The notes under the pieces are model-generated. The model searched no databases. It was given only the letters and a program-made list of their open reading frames with translations, and was not told the origin of the DNA. Positions 34,200 through 42,441 of a DNA stretch of 42,668 bases are shown piece after piece; position 1 is the stretch's first letter, and each line of letters starts with the position of its first letter. Both the position numbers and the translations under genes were made by a program. The stretch spans positions 1 through 42,668 of the forward strand of contig JAFSET010000045.1 in the NCBI GenBank assembly GCA_017435615.1, in the 5' to 3' direction. The stretch comes from Oscillospiraceae bacterium (GTDB lineage Bacteria > Bacillota > Clostridia > Oscillospirales > Oscillospiraceae).

Positions 34200-34615
34200 A
34201 AAAATTACGCGTGATGGTTATGGCATTGAGCTTGTGTACCATGCTCTTTGGCTGTTCCGCCAAAGGCCCTTGGCAAAGCCTTACCTACCATGTCACATCC
34301 TCGGTGATGACGGAAGGCTGCCACTTTTATCTTTCCCGTGACGATGGGATGCTGTCCGGTTACTGTTACGACGGAGAGGTGGAATACCGGCAGGATGAAG
34401 CAAAGCAAATCCCTGCGGAAACTGTGGAAGCAATCGTTGCCATGGAACTGGAAAATGCATCCACGGCCCGGGGAAAGCTTTTCGGTGTATTGGACGGCAC
34501 TGAGGTCACTGTAACCCTGGGATATCCGGATGGCAGCGAACGAAAGATTTCTCTTTCTGCTGAGCAGCAAGCGCAGATATTCCGGCTGCTTCAAAAGGAG
34601 CTGGTGGGCAAATGA
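34196..34615 (+). CDS. Small lipoprotein
   Basis: The 139-residue protein has a basic N-terminus, a hydrophobic signal and a lipobox (LFGC, Cys about 17-18), followed by a soluble domain with short beta strands (WQSLTYHVTSSVMTEGCHFYLSRDDGMLSGYCYDGEVEYRQ) and a C-terminal segment (VTVTLGYPDGSERKISLSAEQQAQIF). I do not recognise a family. Its start ATG lies in the ATGA overlap with the preceding stop, and its own stop overlaps the next start by four bases. Confidence 0.75.
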   Translation: MKKLRVMVMALSLCTMLFGCSAKGPWQSLTYHVTSSVMTEGCHFYLSRDDGMLSGYCYDGEVEYRQDEAKQIPAETVEAIVAMELENASTARGKLFGVLDGTEVTVTLGYPDGSERKISLSAEQQAQIFRLLQKELVGK

Positions 34616-34881
34616 GACGCACCCGCAAAAGCGGAAGCTTCTTCCTGTGCCTCCTGGTCAATCTGCTGCTGAATTTGGAATGGAGTATACCGGCCTGGAT
34701 ATTGCTGGCACTGCACCTTTGGCTGGAGATCAGCATCTGGTGGTTTGTAGGCGGCCTGGCATTTTGGATTATTCGTATTATGCTTGGTATGTGGTTTATG
34801 GGCTGGGCTGCATCCTGCGGCTCACAAAAAGATCCACCAAAAGAAAACAAAAACCCCTATTCAAAAAAATCTATTACATAA
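34612..34881 (+). CDS. Small two-helix membrane protein
   Basis: The 89-residue protein has a basic head, a hydrophobic stretch at about 8-40 and another at about 43-68 (WWFVGGLAFWIIRIMLGMWFMGW), then a hydrophilic, lysine-rich tail. No family is recognised. Coupled by an ATGA overlap to the lipoprotein gene and 14 bases before the SPFH gene. Confidence 0.7.
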   Translation: MRRTRKSGSFFLCLLVNLLLNLEWSIPAWILLALHLWLEISIWWFVGGLAFWIIRIMLGMWFMGWAASCGSQKDPPKENKNPYSKKSIT

Positions 34882-34895
34882 AGGAGTAAAGCATT

Positions 34896-36317
34896 ATGGG
34901 ACTTATTAAAGCAGGTGTTGGCGCACTGAGCGGCGTTTTGGCTGATCAGTGGAAGGAATTTTTCTACTGCGAAGCATTGGATATGGATACCCTTGTGGTC
35001 AAGGGTCAAAAGAGAGTGGGCGGTCGCAGCTCTAACACCAAGGGCAGCGACAACATTATCAGTAACGGTTCCGGCATTGCGGTTGCCGACGGTCAGTGTA
35101 TGATCATCGTGGAGCAGGGCAAGGTGGTGGAGGTCTGCGCTGAGCCCGGCGAATATACATACGACACCTCCACTGAGCCTTCCATCTTTGCCGGCAGCTT
35201 TGGCGAGAGCCTGAAGAACACCTTCAAGGCCATCGGCAAGCGCTTTACCTACGGCGGCGACACCGGCAAGGATCAGAGAGTTTACTACTTCAACACCAAG
35301 GAGATCATGGGCAACAAGTTCGGCACCCCCAGCCCTATCATCTTTGAGGTGATGAACAAGCGCATCGGCTTCAGCCGTACCGTCAATGTGCGCTGCAACG
35401 GTGTGTATTCTTACATCATTAGCAATCCGTTGCTGTTCTACACCAAGGTTTGCGGCAATGTGGAGCAGGCATTTACCAGAGATCAGATCGATGAGCAGAT
35501 GAAGACCGAGTTCGTCTCCGCTCTGCAGCCTGCATTTGGCGCACTGGCTGAGCTGGAGCTGCGTCCTGCGCAGATACCTGCCAAGGCAAATGAGCTGAAG
35601 AAGGCCATGAACGAAGCGCTGCAGGCAGAGTGGGTGGAGTCCCGCGGTATCTCTGTTGAGAAGATCGCCCTGAACCCCATCACCCTGAACCCCGAGGATA
35701 TGAAGAAGATTCAGGAGATGGAAGACTCCATGTCCTATGGCTCCAATGCTGCTATGATGGCCGGCCGTATGACCACCGCCACTGCCAACGCTATGGAGAC
35801 CGCAGCCGGCAACACTGCCGGTGCTATGACCGGCTTTATGGGTATGGGCATGGCCGGAAACGCTATGGGCGGCGGCTTCAACGCAGCCCAGAGCTTCTTC
35901 CAGATGGGTCAGCAGCAACAACAGCAGCAGATGGCACAGCAGCAGGCAGCTCCTGCCGCCGATGGCTGGAAGTGTGCTTGCGGTGCGACTGCAACCGGTA
36001 AATTCTGTCCCGAGTGCGGTGCTAAGAAGCCGGAACCCCAAGCAGCAAACGGCTGGAAGTGCTCCTGCGGTGCTACCGCAACCGGCAAGTTCTGCCCGGA
36101 GTGCGGCAGCCCCAAGCCTGCCGATGACGGAAGCTGGACCTGTTCCTGCGGCGCCAAGAATACCGGTAAGTTCTGTGCAGAGTGCGGTGGCAAGAAGCCT
36201 GCAGGCATCCCTCAGTACAAGTGTGACAAGTGCGGTTGGCAGCCTGCTGACCCCACTAAGGCCCCCCGGTTCTGCCCGGAGTGCGGCGATCCCTTTGACA
36301 ATGGCGACATTATCTAA
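34896..36317 (+). CDS. SPFH-domain protein with four C-terminal zinc ribbons (YdjI/virion-core-like)
   Basis: The 473-residue protein has an SPFH domain (about 15-300; FFYCEALDMDTLVVKGQKRVGG, DGQCMIIVEQGKVVEVCAEPGEYTY, NKFGTPSPIIF, FSRTVNVRCNGVYSYII), then a Gly/Met/Ala-rich and poly-Gln linker (about 300-355), then four double-Cys zinc ribbons, the first three near-identical (WKCACGATATGKFCPECG, WKCSCGATATGKFCPECG, WTCSCGAKNTGKFCAECG) and a longer last one. This is the architecture of Bacillus YdjI-type proteins, which recruit partners to the membrane. No membrane helix is present in the sequence itself. GGAGTAAAG precedes the ATG. Confidence 0.9.
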   Translation: MGLIKAGVGALSGVLADQWKEFFYCEALDMDTLVVKGQKRVGGRSSNTKGSDNIISNGSGIAVADGQCMIIVEQGKVVEVCAEPGEYTYDTSTEPSIFAGSFGESLKNTFKAIGKRFTYGGDTGKDQRVYYFNTKEIMGNKFGTPSPIIFEVMNKRIGFSRTVNVRCNGVYSYIISNPLLFYTKVCGNVEQAFTRDQIDEQMKTEFVSALQPAFGALAELELRPAQIPAKANELKKAMNEALQAEWVESRGISVEKIALNPITLNPEDMKKIQEMEDSMSYGSNAAMMAGRMTTATANAMETAAGNTAGAMTGFMGMGMAGNAMGGGFNAAQSFFQMGQQQQQQQMAQQQAAPAADGWKCACGATATGKFCPECGAKKPEPQAANGWKCSCGATATGKFCPECGSPKPADDGSWTCSCGAKNTGKFCAECGGKKPAGIPQYKCDKCGWQPADPTKAPRFCPECGDPFDNGDII

Positions 36318-36331
36318 GGAGGAGATAGAAA

Positions 36332-37162
36332 ATGGGCCTGTTTGATGTATTTAAAAAGAAAGACTGCGAAATTTGCGGTAAAGAAGTGGGAATGTTCGGC
36401 TATAAAAAGCTGGAAGACGGAGAGATCTGTAACGCTTGTGTAAGAAGGTTGTCCCCCTGGTTCGATGACCGCAGACATGCTACGGTGGATCAGATCAAGG
36501 AACAGCTAGCATACCGGGAAGAGAATGAAAGAAAGCTGGCAAGCTTCCGTGTCAGTCAGGTGATCGGTGATAACTATAAGATGTATGTGGAGGAAGTCAA
36601 CGGCGTACCTGCCCGCTTCTTTGTTACGGATGCGGACAACTACATGGAGGCAAATCCCGATATTATCGAGTTTAAGGATCTGATGTCCTGCGTTGTGGAT
36701 ATTCAGACGGATGAGACGGAGCTGAAGCAGGAAGACAGCAACGGCAACAGTGTCAGCTACAATCCTCCCAGATACGAAACTGAGTATGACTTCTATGTCA
36801 ACATGAACATTGCTAACAATCCTTACTTTGATGACATCAGCTTCCGGATCAACTCTCAAACGGTAACTCTTGAGACCAGAGGTGCCACCTCCGGCAGCTT
36901 CCTGGGCCTGAGCTTCACCAGTGAGCCTGCCGATATGAGCAAGCCCTATGAGCGTGAGAATCATCAGAAGTACACAGCAATGTGCCAGCAGATCGAACAG
37001 ATCGTACAGCGAAGCAGAATGGCTCCCCAGACAGCCGCTCCTGCCGCTGCACCGGCACAACCGGCACCTGTGCAGGCACCTGCCGGCCCCAAGTTCTGCC
37101 CCAACTGCGGCGCGCCTGCTGATGGCGGCAAGTTCTGCCAGTTCTGCGGTGCAAAGTTTTAA
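36332..37162 (+). CDS. DUF4428-type zinc-ribbon protein
   Basis: The 276-residue protein starts with a double-Cys zinc-binding head (DCEICGKEVGMFGYKKLEDGEICNACVRRL, the DUF4428 pattern, residues ~11-42). A middle region (about 60-225) has beta strands (FFVTDADNYMEANPDIIEFKDLMSCVVDIQTDE) resembling a PH-like or YokE-type fold. An Ala/Pro linker and a C-terminal zinc ribbon (KFCPNCGAPADGGKFCQFCGAKF) follow. AGGAGAT precedes the ATG, 14 bases after the SPFH gene. The function is unknown, but the zinc-ribbon ends match those of its neighbours. Confidence 0.85.
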   Translation: MGLFDVFKKKDCEICGKEVGMFGYKKLEDGEICNACVRRLSPWFDDRRHATVDQIKEQLAYREENERKLASFRVSQVIGDNYKMYVEEVNGVPARFFVTDADNYMEANPDIIEFKDLMSCVVDIQTDETELKQEDSNGNSVSYNPPRYETEYDFYVNMNIANNPYFDDISFRINSQTVTLETRGATSGSFLGLSFTSEPADMSKPYERENHQKYTAMCQQIEQIVQRSRMAPQTAAPAAAPAQPAPVQAPAGPKFCPNCGAPADGGKFCQFCGAKF

Positions 37163-37169
37163 AGATTAA

Positions 37170-37197
37170 GAAATCCGCCGTTTCGGCGGCGGATTTC
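37170..37197 (+). other. Intra-operon hairpin
   Basis: An 11-bp perfect stem, GAAATCCGCCG / CGGCGGATTTC, with loop TTTCGG, lies between the two zinc-ribbon genes. There is no T-run, so it more likely tunes transcript stability than ends transcription. Confidence 0.6.
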
Positions 37198-37216
37198 CAA
37201 TAAAGGAGTGAATGAA

Positions 37217-38302
37217 ATGGCGGTTTTACAACAATTCAAGTGCCCGTGCTGCGACGGTGCGATCGAATTTGACAGCAATCTGCAAAAAATGAAATGCCCA
37301 TACTGCAGCTCGGAATTTGATATGCAGACGCTGCAGGCATATGATGCCGAGCTGAACGCCCAGCCGCAGGAGGATATGAGCTGGGATACTGCTGCTGGTC
37401 AGCAGTGGCAGCCCGGAGAGACAGAGGGTCTGCGGATCTACACCTGTAATTCCTGTGGCGGTGAGATCGTGGCGGATGACACCACCGGTGCATCCGAGTG
37501 TCCCTTCTGCGGCAACCCTGTGGTGATGACCGGCCAATTTGCCGGTAGCCTGAAGCCGGATTTGGTAATCCCCTTCAAGGTGGATAAAAAGGCTGCAATA
37601 GCCAAGCTGCAGGAGCACTATAAGGGCAAGGTGCTCCTTCCTAAGGTTTTTAAGGATCAAAACCACATCAAGGAAGTCAAGGGCCTGTATGTGCCTGTGT
37701 GGCTGTTTGATACCGATGCCAATGCCCATGTGCGCTATAAGGCTACCCGGACCCGTTCCTGGAGCGACAGCAATTATTACTACACTGAAACCAGCTATTT
37801 TAATGTCACAAGAGCCGGCGGCATTGGCTTTGCCAATGTGCCTGTGGATGGCTCAACCAAGATGGACGATACCATGATGGAATCCATTGAGCCCTTCCGC
37901 ATTGAAGAGGCGGTAGATTTCCAAACCGCTTACTTAGCAGGCTTTTTGGCAGATAAGTATGATGTAAACTCTGAAGAGAGTGTTGCAAGAGCCAATCAGC
38001 GGATCAAAAAGAGTACGGAAGAAGCCTTTGCATCTACGGTTAAGGGCTACACCTCGGTTATGCCTGTCAGCTCCAATATTCAGCTCCTGAACGGGCAGGC
38101 TCGGTATGCGCTGTACCCTGTGTGGATTTTGAACACTATGTGGAACGGACAGAAGTTTACCTTTGGCATTAACGGCCAGACCGGAAAAATCGCCGGTGAC
38201 CTGCCTATGGATAAGGGTGCCTTCTGGAAATGGCTGCTGGGCGTTGCTGCCGCGACGGCTGCGGCAGTGTTTGCTGTGAGCTACCTGCTTTGGTTGCTGT
38301 AA
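37217..38302 (+). CDS. Zinc-ribbon membrane protein (YdjG-like)
   Basis: The 361-residue protein has two N-terminal TFIIB-like zinc ribbons (FKCPCCDGAIEFDSNLQKMKCPYCSSEF near 8-36; YTCNSCGGEIVADDTTGASECPFCG near 75-98), a long beta-rich middle (about 115-330; PDLVIPFKVDKKAAIAKLQEHYKGKVLLPKVFK, GLYVPVWLFDTDA), and one C-terminal transmembrane helix (about 335-359). This matches the B. subtilis YdjG layout. The ATG at 37217 has AAGGAG eight bases upstream (37203-37208); an in-frame GTG at 37208 overlaps the site and is less likely. Confidence 0.85.
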   Translation: MAVLQQFKCPCCDGAIEFDSNLQKMKCPYCSSEFDMQTLQAYDAELNAQPQEDMSWDTAAGQQWQPGETEGLRIYTCNSCGGEIVADDTTGASECPFCGNPVVMTGQFAGSLKPDLVIPFKVDKKAAIAKLQEHYKGKVLLPKVFKDQNHIKEVKGLYVPVWLFDTDANAHVRYKATRTRSWSDSNYYYTETSYFNVTRAGGIGFANVPVDGSTKMDDTMMESIEPFRIEEAVDFQTAYLAGFLADKYDVNSEESVARANQRIKKSTEEAFASTVKGYTSVMPVSSNIQLLNGQARYALYPVWILNTMWNGQKFTFGINGQTGKIAGDLPMDKGAFWKWLLGVAAATAAAVFAVSYLLWLL

Positions 38303-38315
38303 GGAGGTGCGTACC

Positions 38316-39098
38316 ATGAAAAAAAGATTTTTCTCTCTGATTTTAGTGTTGGGGCTGTGCCTGACGGTGGCAGTGTCTATGAATGTTGTAAAGGTCAGTG
38401 CTTCCAATTCTGTCGAGACCGGTGATCAGCTCATGGTGCTGGATGAGGCCGGCCTGCTTACCGAAAGCGAAGTAAACGATCTGAATACCAAATTGCTGAA
38501 TATTGGCAGTACCTATCATGCACAAATTGCCGTTATCACTCTTTCTTCTATGGAAGGATATGATATCGACGATGTGGTAAATGTGCTTTACGACGAAATG
38601 AATTTGGGCTACGGTGACACCCGTGCCGGTGTTCTGCTTCTGATCTCTATGGATCCCCGGGAGTACCGTATTCTGACCAACGGCATGGCAGACGAAGCCA
38701 TCGGTGACAGCGGCATCGATACGATCAGTGATTACATCGTTTCCGATCTGTCCGACGGCAATTATGCCGCGGCATTCAACGGCTTTGCTGACCAGTGCGA
38801 ATATTACCTGAACGGCCACCTGAACGGCTTCCCCTTCGAGGCTGGTACCAATTTGCTGATTGCGTTGGTAATTGGCATTGTGGTCGGCGTGGTGGTTGCC
38901 CTGATCTTGAAGGGCCAGCTTAAGTCTGTGCGGCAGAAAAACGACGCAAATGTCTATGTAAAGCCGGGCAGTATGAACCTGACGGTCAGCAATGACTTCT
39001 TCCTGTACCGTACTGTGGACCGTCGCAAGAAGGAAAATAACTCCGGATCCTCCGGGTCATCCGGCTCTTCCCGCAGTGTAGGTGGCGGCTCTTTCTGA
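38316..39098 (+). CDS. TPM-domain membrane protein (YdjH/YgcG-like)
   Basis: The 260-residue protein has a signal peptide or first helix (about 5-27), a TPM domain (about 38-165; VLDEAGLLTESEVNDLNTKLLNIGSTYHAQIAVITLSSM, GVLLLISMDPREYRILTNGMADEAI, DGNYAAAFNGFADQCEYYL), a second helix (about 175-200) and a low-complexity tail ending GSSGSSGSSRSVGGGSF. TPM proteins act in envelope processes; the Gly/Ser tail is a common feature. AAGGAGG precedes the ATG, eight bases after the zinc-ribbon gene. It ends the SPFH operon. Confidence 0.88.
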   Translation: MKKRFFSLILVLGLCLTVAVSMNVVKVSASNSVETGDQLMVLDEAGLLTESEVNDLNTKLLNIGSTYHAQIAVITLSSMEGYDIDDVVNVLYDEMNLGYGDTRAGVLLLISMDPREYRILTNGMADEAIGDSGIDTISDYIVSDLSDGNYAAAFNGFADQCEYYLNGHLNGFPFEAGTNLLIALVIGIVVGVVVALILKGQLKSVRQKNDANVYVKPGSMNLTVSNDFFLYRTVDRRKKENNSGSSGSSGSSRSVGGGSF

Positions 39099-39123
39099 TA
39101 AGCATATTGAGTAATAAAACAGA

Positions 39124-39151
39124 GCCCCTGTGCGCCATCGTGCACAGGGGC
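39124..39151. terminator. Weak terminator after the SPFH operon
   Basis: A 10-bp stem GCCCCTGTGC / GCACAGGGGC with an eight-base loop. It lacks a T-run on the plus strand, so some readthrough into the helicase gene is possible. Confidence 0.5.
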
Positions 39152-39183
39152 AAGCTCCACCATAAAACGATAGGAGGACAGTT

Positions 39184-41310
39184 GTGGGAAACAGACCGGA
39201 TAAAAAACAGACGAAAAGCCTTCTGAAGCGTACAAAGGAACTGGACAACTGGATAAAAACGGCTATCGATGCGCAGAAAGAGGAAGTCGCACAGCTTCGG
39301 CGTGGGGCTGACCTGTTTGTGAACGAAAAATACAAAGCAGAGCTGGATGCTATGGATGTGGATATGCTTGCACAGGGCAAGCAAGGCATCCGTGTTTCGA
39401 ACCTGAAAAGTGCCGGTATCCGGAGTATGTATCAGCTTTCCCAAATGTCCCGAACACAAATTGAGGCTGTGGAAGGAATCGGTGCGCAGGGAGCTGAGAA
39501 AATCTTTGAGTTGACCAAGGAGATTGCCCGCAACACCCGGGAGAAGATGTCTGTCCGTATTGATACAGACAATCCGTCCAAAGCGGATGATACACTGGTG
39601 TCGGCATTGTATCTTTTGATCCTTCACGAAGACCAGCGAGGCTTTTTGCGGACACTTTATGAGCAGCACCACAAGACACTCACCAAGGAGCTGGCGAAAG
39701 CACAGACAGCCTGCAGCGGCTTTAGCTGGTTCTTTGCCTCAAAGCAGGAACGGGAGCAAAGTCTTGCTGCGGTGGATGCGTTAAGACTTCGGCTTGATGG
39801 GCAATTCGGTGACAGTCGCTATGTGGAAGCCTATGAACAGGTAAGCCGTGCGGATATAACACAGTGTTATGCCCATTTTCGGGAAAACGCGGCAAAATAC
39901 TATGCGGCATTGGAAACCTACTGCAAGCATCTTACTGTTGCGGAGACCAAACAGGCCGGACTTCCGGAGGAGCTGGTGCAGAGCATCGAAGCGGTTGAAC
40001 TGGATCTTGCAGGCCTGAAGGCTACGCTGCGAAGCTATCAGACCTTTGGCGTCAAATACGCGGTACATCAAAAACGCACTTTGCTGGGGGATGAGATGGG
40101 TCTGGGCAAGACTATCCAGGCCATTGCAACCATAATTGCCCTGAAAGCAGCCGGAAAGCATCATTTTATGGTGGTTTGTCCTGCGTCGGTGCTGATCAAC
40201 TGGTGCCGGGAAATTCAAAAGTTTTCGGATTTGGAGGTTACCAAGATCCACGGCGCTGACGAGGATGCCCTGCTGCATTGGAGAGAAAACGGGGATGTGG
40301 CCGTTACCACTTACGAATCCATCAGCCGTTTTTCGTTGCCGGAGAAATTCACCTTTGATTATTTGGTGGTAGATGAGGCCCATTATGTGAAAAACCCGGA
40401 AGCACAGCGCACAGTTGCCATGAAGAAACTGCTGCAAAAAGCAGAAGGTGTGCTGTATATGTCCGGTACGCCCCTGGTGAACCGGGTGGATGAAATGTGC
40501 TTTTTGGTGCAGTGCCTGCAGCCGCAAATTGCGGCACGGTTGGAGCAGGTCAAGAATATCTCCACAGCAGAGCAGTTCCGCAGTGAGCTTTCACCGGTCT
40601 ATCTGCGCCGGGTTCGTGAGGACGTTTTGAAGGAACTTCCTGATCTGATCGAAAAAGAACAGTGGTGCCAGTTGGGTACTGCGGAAAAGCAGATTTACCG
40701 GGAGGCGGTACAATCCGGCAACCTGATGGCGATCCGTCAGGTATCCTGGCAGGTAGACGATTTGAAAGACTCTTCCAAGGCCATGCGCCTGGTGGAGATT
40801 TGTCAGACAGCTAAGGAGCAGGGGAGGAAGATCATCGTGTTTTCCTTTTTCCGAAACACGCTGGAAAAAGTTCGTACACTTTTGGGTCAGTGCTGCTCTG
40901 AAACGATCTGCGGTGATATCAGCCCTGCACGGCGGCAGGAAATTGTGGATCAGTTTAATCAGGCAGAGCCGGGAGCGGTACTGGTCAGCCAGGTGCAGGC
41001 CGGCGGTACGGGACTGAATATTCAGGCGGCAAGTGTGGTTGTGTTCTGTGAGCCGCAACTGACACCGGCTATTGAAAATCAAGCTGTTGCCCGTGCTTAC
41101 AGAATGGGACAGACCCGGGATGTGATGGTCCACCGTCTGCTGGCAGACGAAACCGTTGACGAACGGATGCTGGAAATCTTATCCGGTAAGCAGAAGGAAT
41201 TTGACAGCTTTGCGGATGACTCTATGATCGGGGATATCCAAATGAAGGCGGAAGAAAACAGCGCCTGGATCAAAAAACTGGTTGCGGAAGAGCAGCAGCG
41301 TATTTCATAA
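39184..41310 (+). CDS. SNF2-family helicase with N-terminal helix-hairpin-helix region
   Basis: The 708-residue protein has an N-terminal region (about 1-275) with a helix-hairpin-helix-like stretch (SAGIRSMYQLSQMSRTQIEAVEGIGAQGAEKI, about 78-110) and a helical spacer. The SNF2/SWI2 motor (about 290-690) shows Walker A LLGDEMGLGKTIQ, DEAH-box VVDEAHYVKN, GTPLVNR, and motif VI RAYRMGQTRDV. No SWIM zinc domain is seen. The translocase probably acts on DNA-protein complexes; its partner is unknown. It starts at GTG with AGGAGG 6-7 bases upstream. Confidence 0.9.
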   Translation: MGNRPDKKQTKSLLKRTKELDNWIKTAIDAQKEEVAQLRRGADLFVNEKYKAELDAMDVDMLAQGKQGIRVSNLKSAGIRSMYQLSQMSRTQIEAVEGIGAQGAEKIFELTKEIARNTREKMSVRIDTDNPSKADDTLVSALYLLILHEDQRGFLRTLYEQHHKTLTKELAKAQTACSGFSWFFASKQEREQSLAAVDALRLRLDGQFGDSRYVEAYEQVSRADITQCYAHFRENAAKYYAALETYCKHLTVAETKQAGLPEELVQSIEAVELDLAGLKATLRSYQTFGVKYAVHQKRTLLGDEMGLGKTIQAIATIIALKAAGKHHFMVVCPASVLINWCREIQKFSDLEVTKIHGADEDALLHWRENGDVAVTTYESISRFSLPEKFTFDYLVVDEAHYVKNPEAQRTVAMKKLLQKAEGVLYMSGTPLVNRVDEMCFLVQCLQPQIAARLEQVKNISTAEQFRSELSPVYLRRVREDVLKELPDLIEKEQWCQLGTAEKQIYREAVQSGNLMAIRQVSWQVDDLKDSSKAMRLVEICQTAKEQGRKIIVFSFFRNTLEKVRTLLGQCCSETICGDISPARRQEIVDQFNQAEPGAVLVSQVQAGGTGLNIQAASVVVFCEPQLTPAIENQAVARAYRMGQTRDVMVHRLLADETVDERMLEILSGKQKEFDSFADDSMIGDIQMKAEENSAWIKKLVAEEQQRIS

Positions 41311-41322
41311 AATGTCCCCCTC

Positions 41323-41361
41323 TTTTGTCGGTTTGACAAAAGAGGGGGACATACGAAAATA
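41323..41361. terminator. Strong terminator-like hairpin after the helicase gene
   Basis: A 17-bp perfect stem starting TGTCCCCCTCTTTTGTC with a five-base loop, 12 bases after the helicase stop. No T-run follows, but stem strength and position support termination. Confidence 0.7.
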
Positions 41362-41538
41362 CGACTAAAAGTAGTATAACATGAGGTATGAAAGACGAAA
41401 AGTAGTGTAACTACTTCAAATCTTCGCTATACATAAATTGTGTGTTGACGTGGATTTGAAATACTCATGCCCATAATTAGCTTCACGGATATGAGCATAG
41501 ACGCTTCAAGAGAATTATACTGCTTTTCCGCAAAAAAT
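41362..41538. other. Intergenic region with small inverted repeats, no gene
   Basis: Between two convergent genes; includes AGTAG/CTACT (41401-41415), TTCAAATC/GATTTGAA (41415-41422 and 41453-41460) and CTCAT/ATGAG. I see no reading frame with a ribosome site. The inverted repeats look like decayed or alternative RNA structures. Confidence 0.5.
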
Positions 41539-41679
41539 CAAGGTGAAGCCTTGTATATCATCAACACGCAGTGTTGCATCTCATCAAGCCGCAGTTAATA
41601 CAGCCTTCGGCTGATGATATACGCCTACGGCGATGATATACACGCTGACGCGTGATGATATACCAAGCCTGCGGCTTGG
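41539..41679. repeat. Array of variable hairpins joined by a conserved GATGATATAC linker
   Basis: Five short perfect hairpins with different stems, CAAGG/CCTTG (41539-41553), CAACAC/GTGTTG (41562-41576), CAGCC/GGCTG (41601-41613), CGCC/GGCG (41622-41632), CACGC/GCGTG (41641-41654), plus CCAAGCC/GGCTTGG (41663-41679), are joined by linkers. On the right side the linker is GATGATATAC three times (41613, 41632, 41654); on the left it appears in reverse orientation as GTATATCATC (41553) and a variant GCATCTCATC (41576). The whole can fold as a larger palindrome with linkers paired and hairpins as side arms. The arms change while the pairing is kept. Confidence 0.8.
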
Positions 41680-41681
41680 AT

Positions 41682-41724
41682 AAAAAAGAAGCAACTTTTG
41701 GTAGACAAAAGTTACTTCTTTTTT
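41682..41724. terminator. Long A/T-flanked bidirectional terminator
   Basis: AAAAAAGAAG pairs with CTTCTTTTTT (41682-41691, 41715-41724) and AACTTTTG with CAAAAGTT (41693-41700, 41706-41713), loop GTAGA; the flanking A and T runs give a U-tract in both directions. It adjoins the hairpin array. Confidence 0.88.
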
Positions 41725-41781
41725 GCGAAAGAGTAACCAAACGGAGCAGAATTGAGGTAAAAGTAAGTAAAAGTAGTGTGA

Positions 41782-42441
41782 TTATCCGTTGTTTGCAAGC
41801 TGATTTTTGCACCAAGCAAATAATGTTTCAGACATTATGATAAAATCAACCTTGCCACCACTTTTGAGATATACAAAAGTATCTACAATCACCTTTTCGT
41901 TTGCTGATGCCAAACGTTGCAGTTCTTTCTGTTGTTTGATATAGTTTCCGGTTTGTTTAAAGACGATCGCCTGTATAACAAAAGAAGCGGATTTATACAA
42001 TCCACGCAAAAAATCTTCGCTTTTTTCATGGAGCATATTGTGCACACAGCCGTGATAGATGTTGCACACACCGATTGTGATTGCTCGGTTTATAGCGCTC
42101 TCATCAACCAACGATAATACTTCATCGAGGCTTCCTTGGATCGGAGTAGTGTCATAGCAAAATTGAAACAGATCAGAGGATTCCCAATTCAAAAGCTCAT
42201 TCTTGCCTGAGAGAAAACCACAAACCAATTCTCTGTGAGTGAGTGTATCTAACATTGCATTATATGTTTCGATGTCCGCAACGGACAATTCATCCAGAAT
42301 TACAACAATATCAATATCGCTCGTTTCTGTTGCTTCTCCTCGGCCATAACTGCCTTGCAAACCGAAAAACCAAACGCGATGATCAAAGACTTCCTTCAAC
42401 TTGACTCGAAAAGAATCTATCCAATTTGTTATATTTATCAC
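41782..42441 (-). CDS. Nucleotidyltransferase, aminoglycoside-type/MNT-like
   Basis: The 219-residue protein has the DNA-polymerase-beta-type signature GLQGSYGRGEATETSDIDIVV (about residues 26-46; G-S-x(n)-D-x-D metal site) and a long helical C-terminal half (about 90-215), as in kanamycin-type nucleotidyltransferases and MNT/HEPN-associated enzymes. The substrate is unknown and no resistance claim can be made. It starts at GTG (42441) with AAGGAG eight bases upstream. That start overlaps the stop of the upstream four-helix-bundle gene in a GTGA junction, so the two are coupled. Confidence 0.85.
   Translation of the reverse strand: MINITNWIDSFRVKLKEVFDHRVWFFGLQGSYGRGEATETSDIDIVVILDELSVADIETYNAMLDTLTHRELVCGFLSGKNELLNWESSDLFQFCYDTTPIQGSLDEVLSLVDESAINRAITIGVCNIYHGCVHNMLHEKSEDFLRGLYKSASFVIQAIVFKQTGNYIKQQKELQRLASANEKVIVDTFVYLKSGGKVDFIIMSETLFAWCKNQLANNG

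Noticed and set aside
41539..41679. Possible CRISPR array
   Set aside because: The constant parts are only about 10 bases and the variable parts are self-complementary hairpins of different lengths; no cas genes are present.
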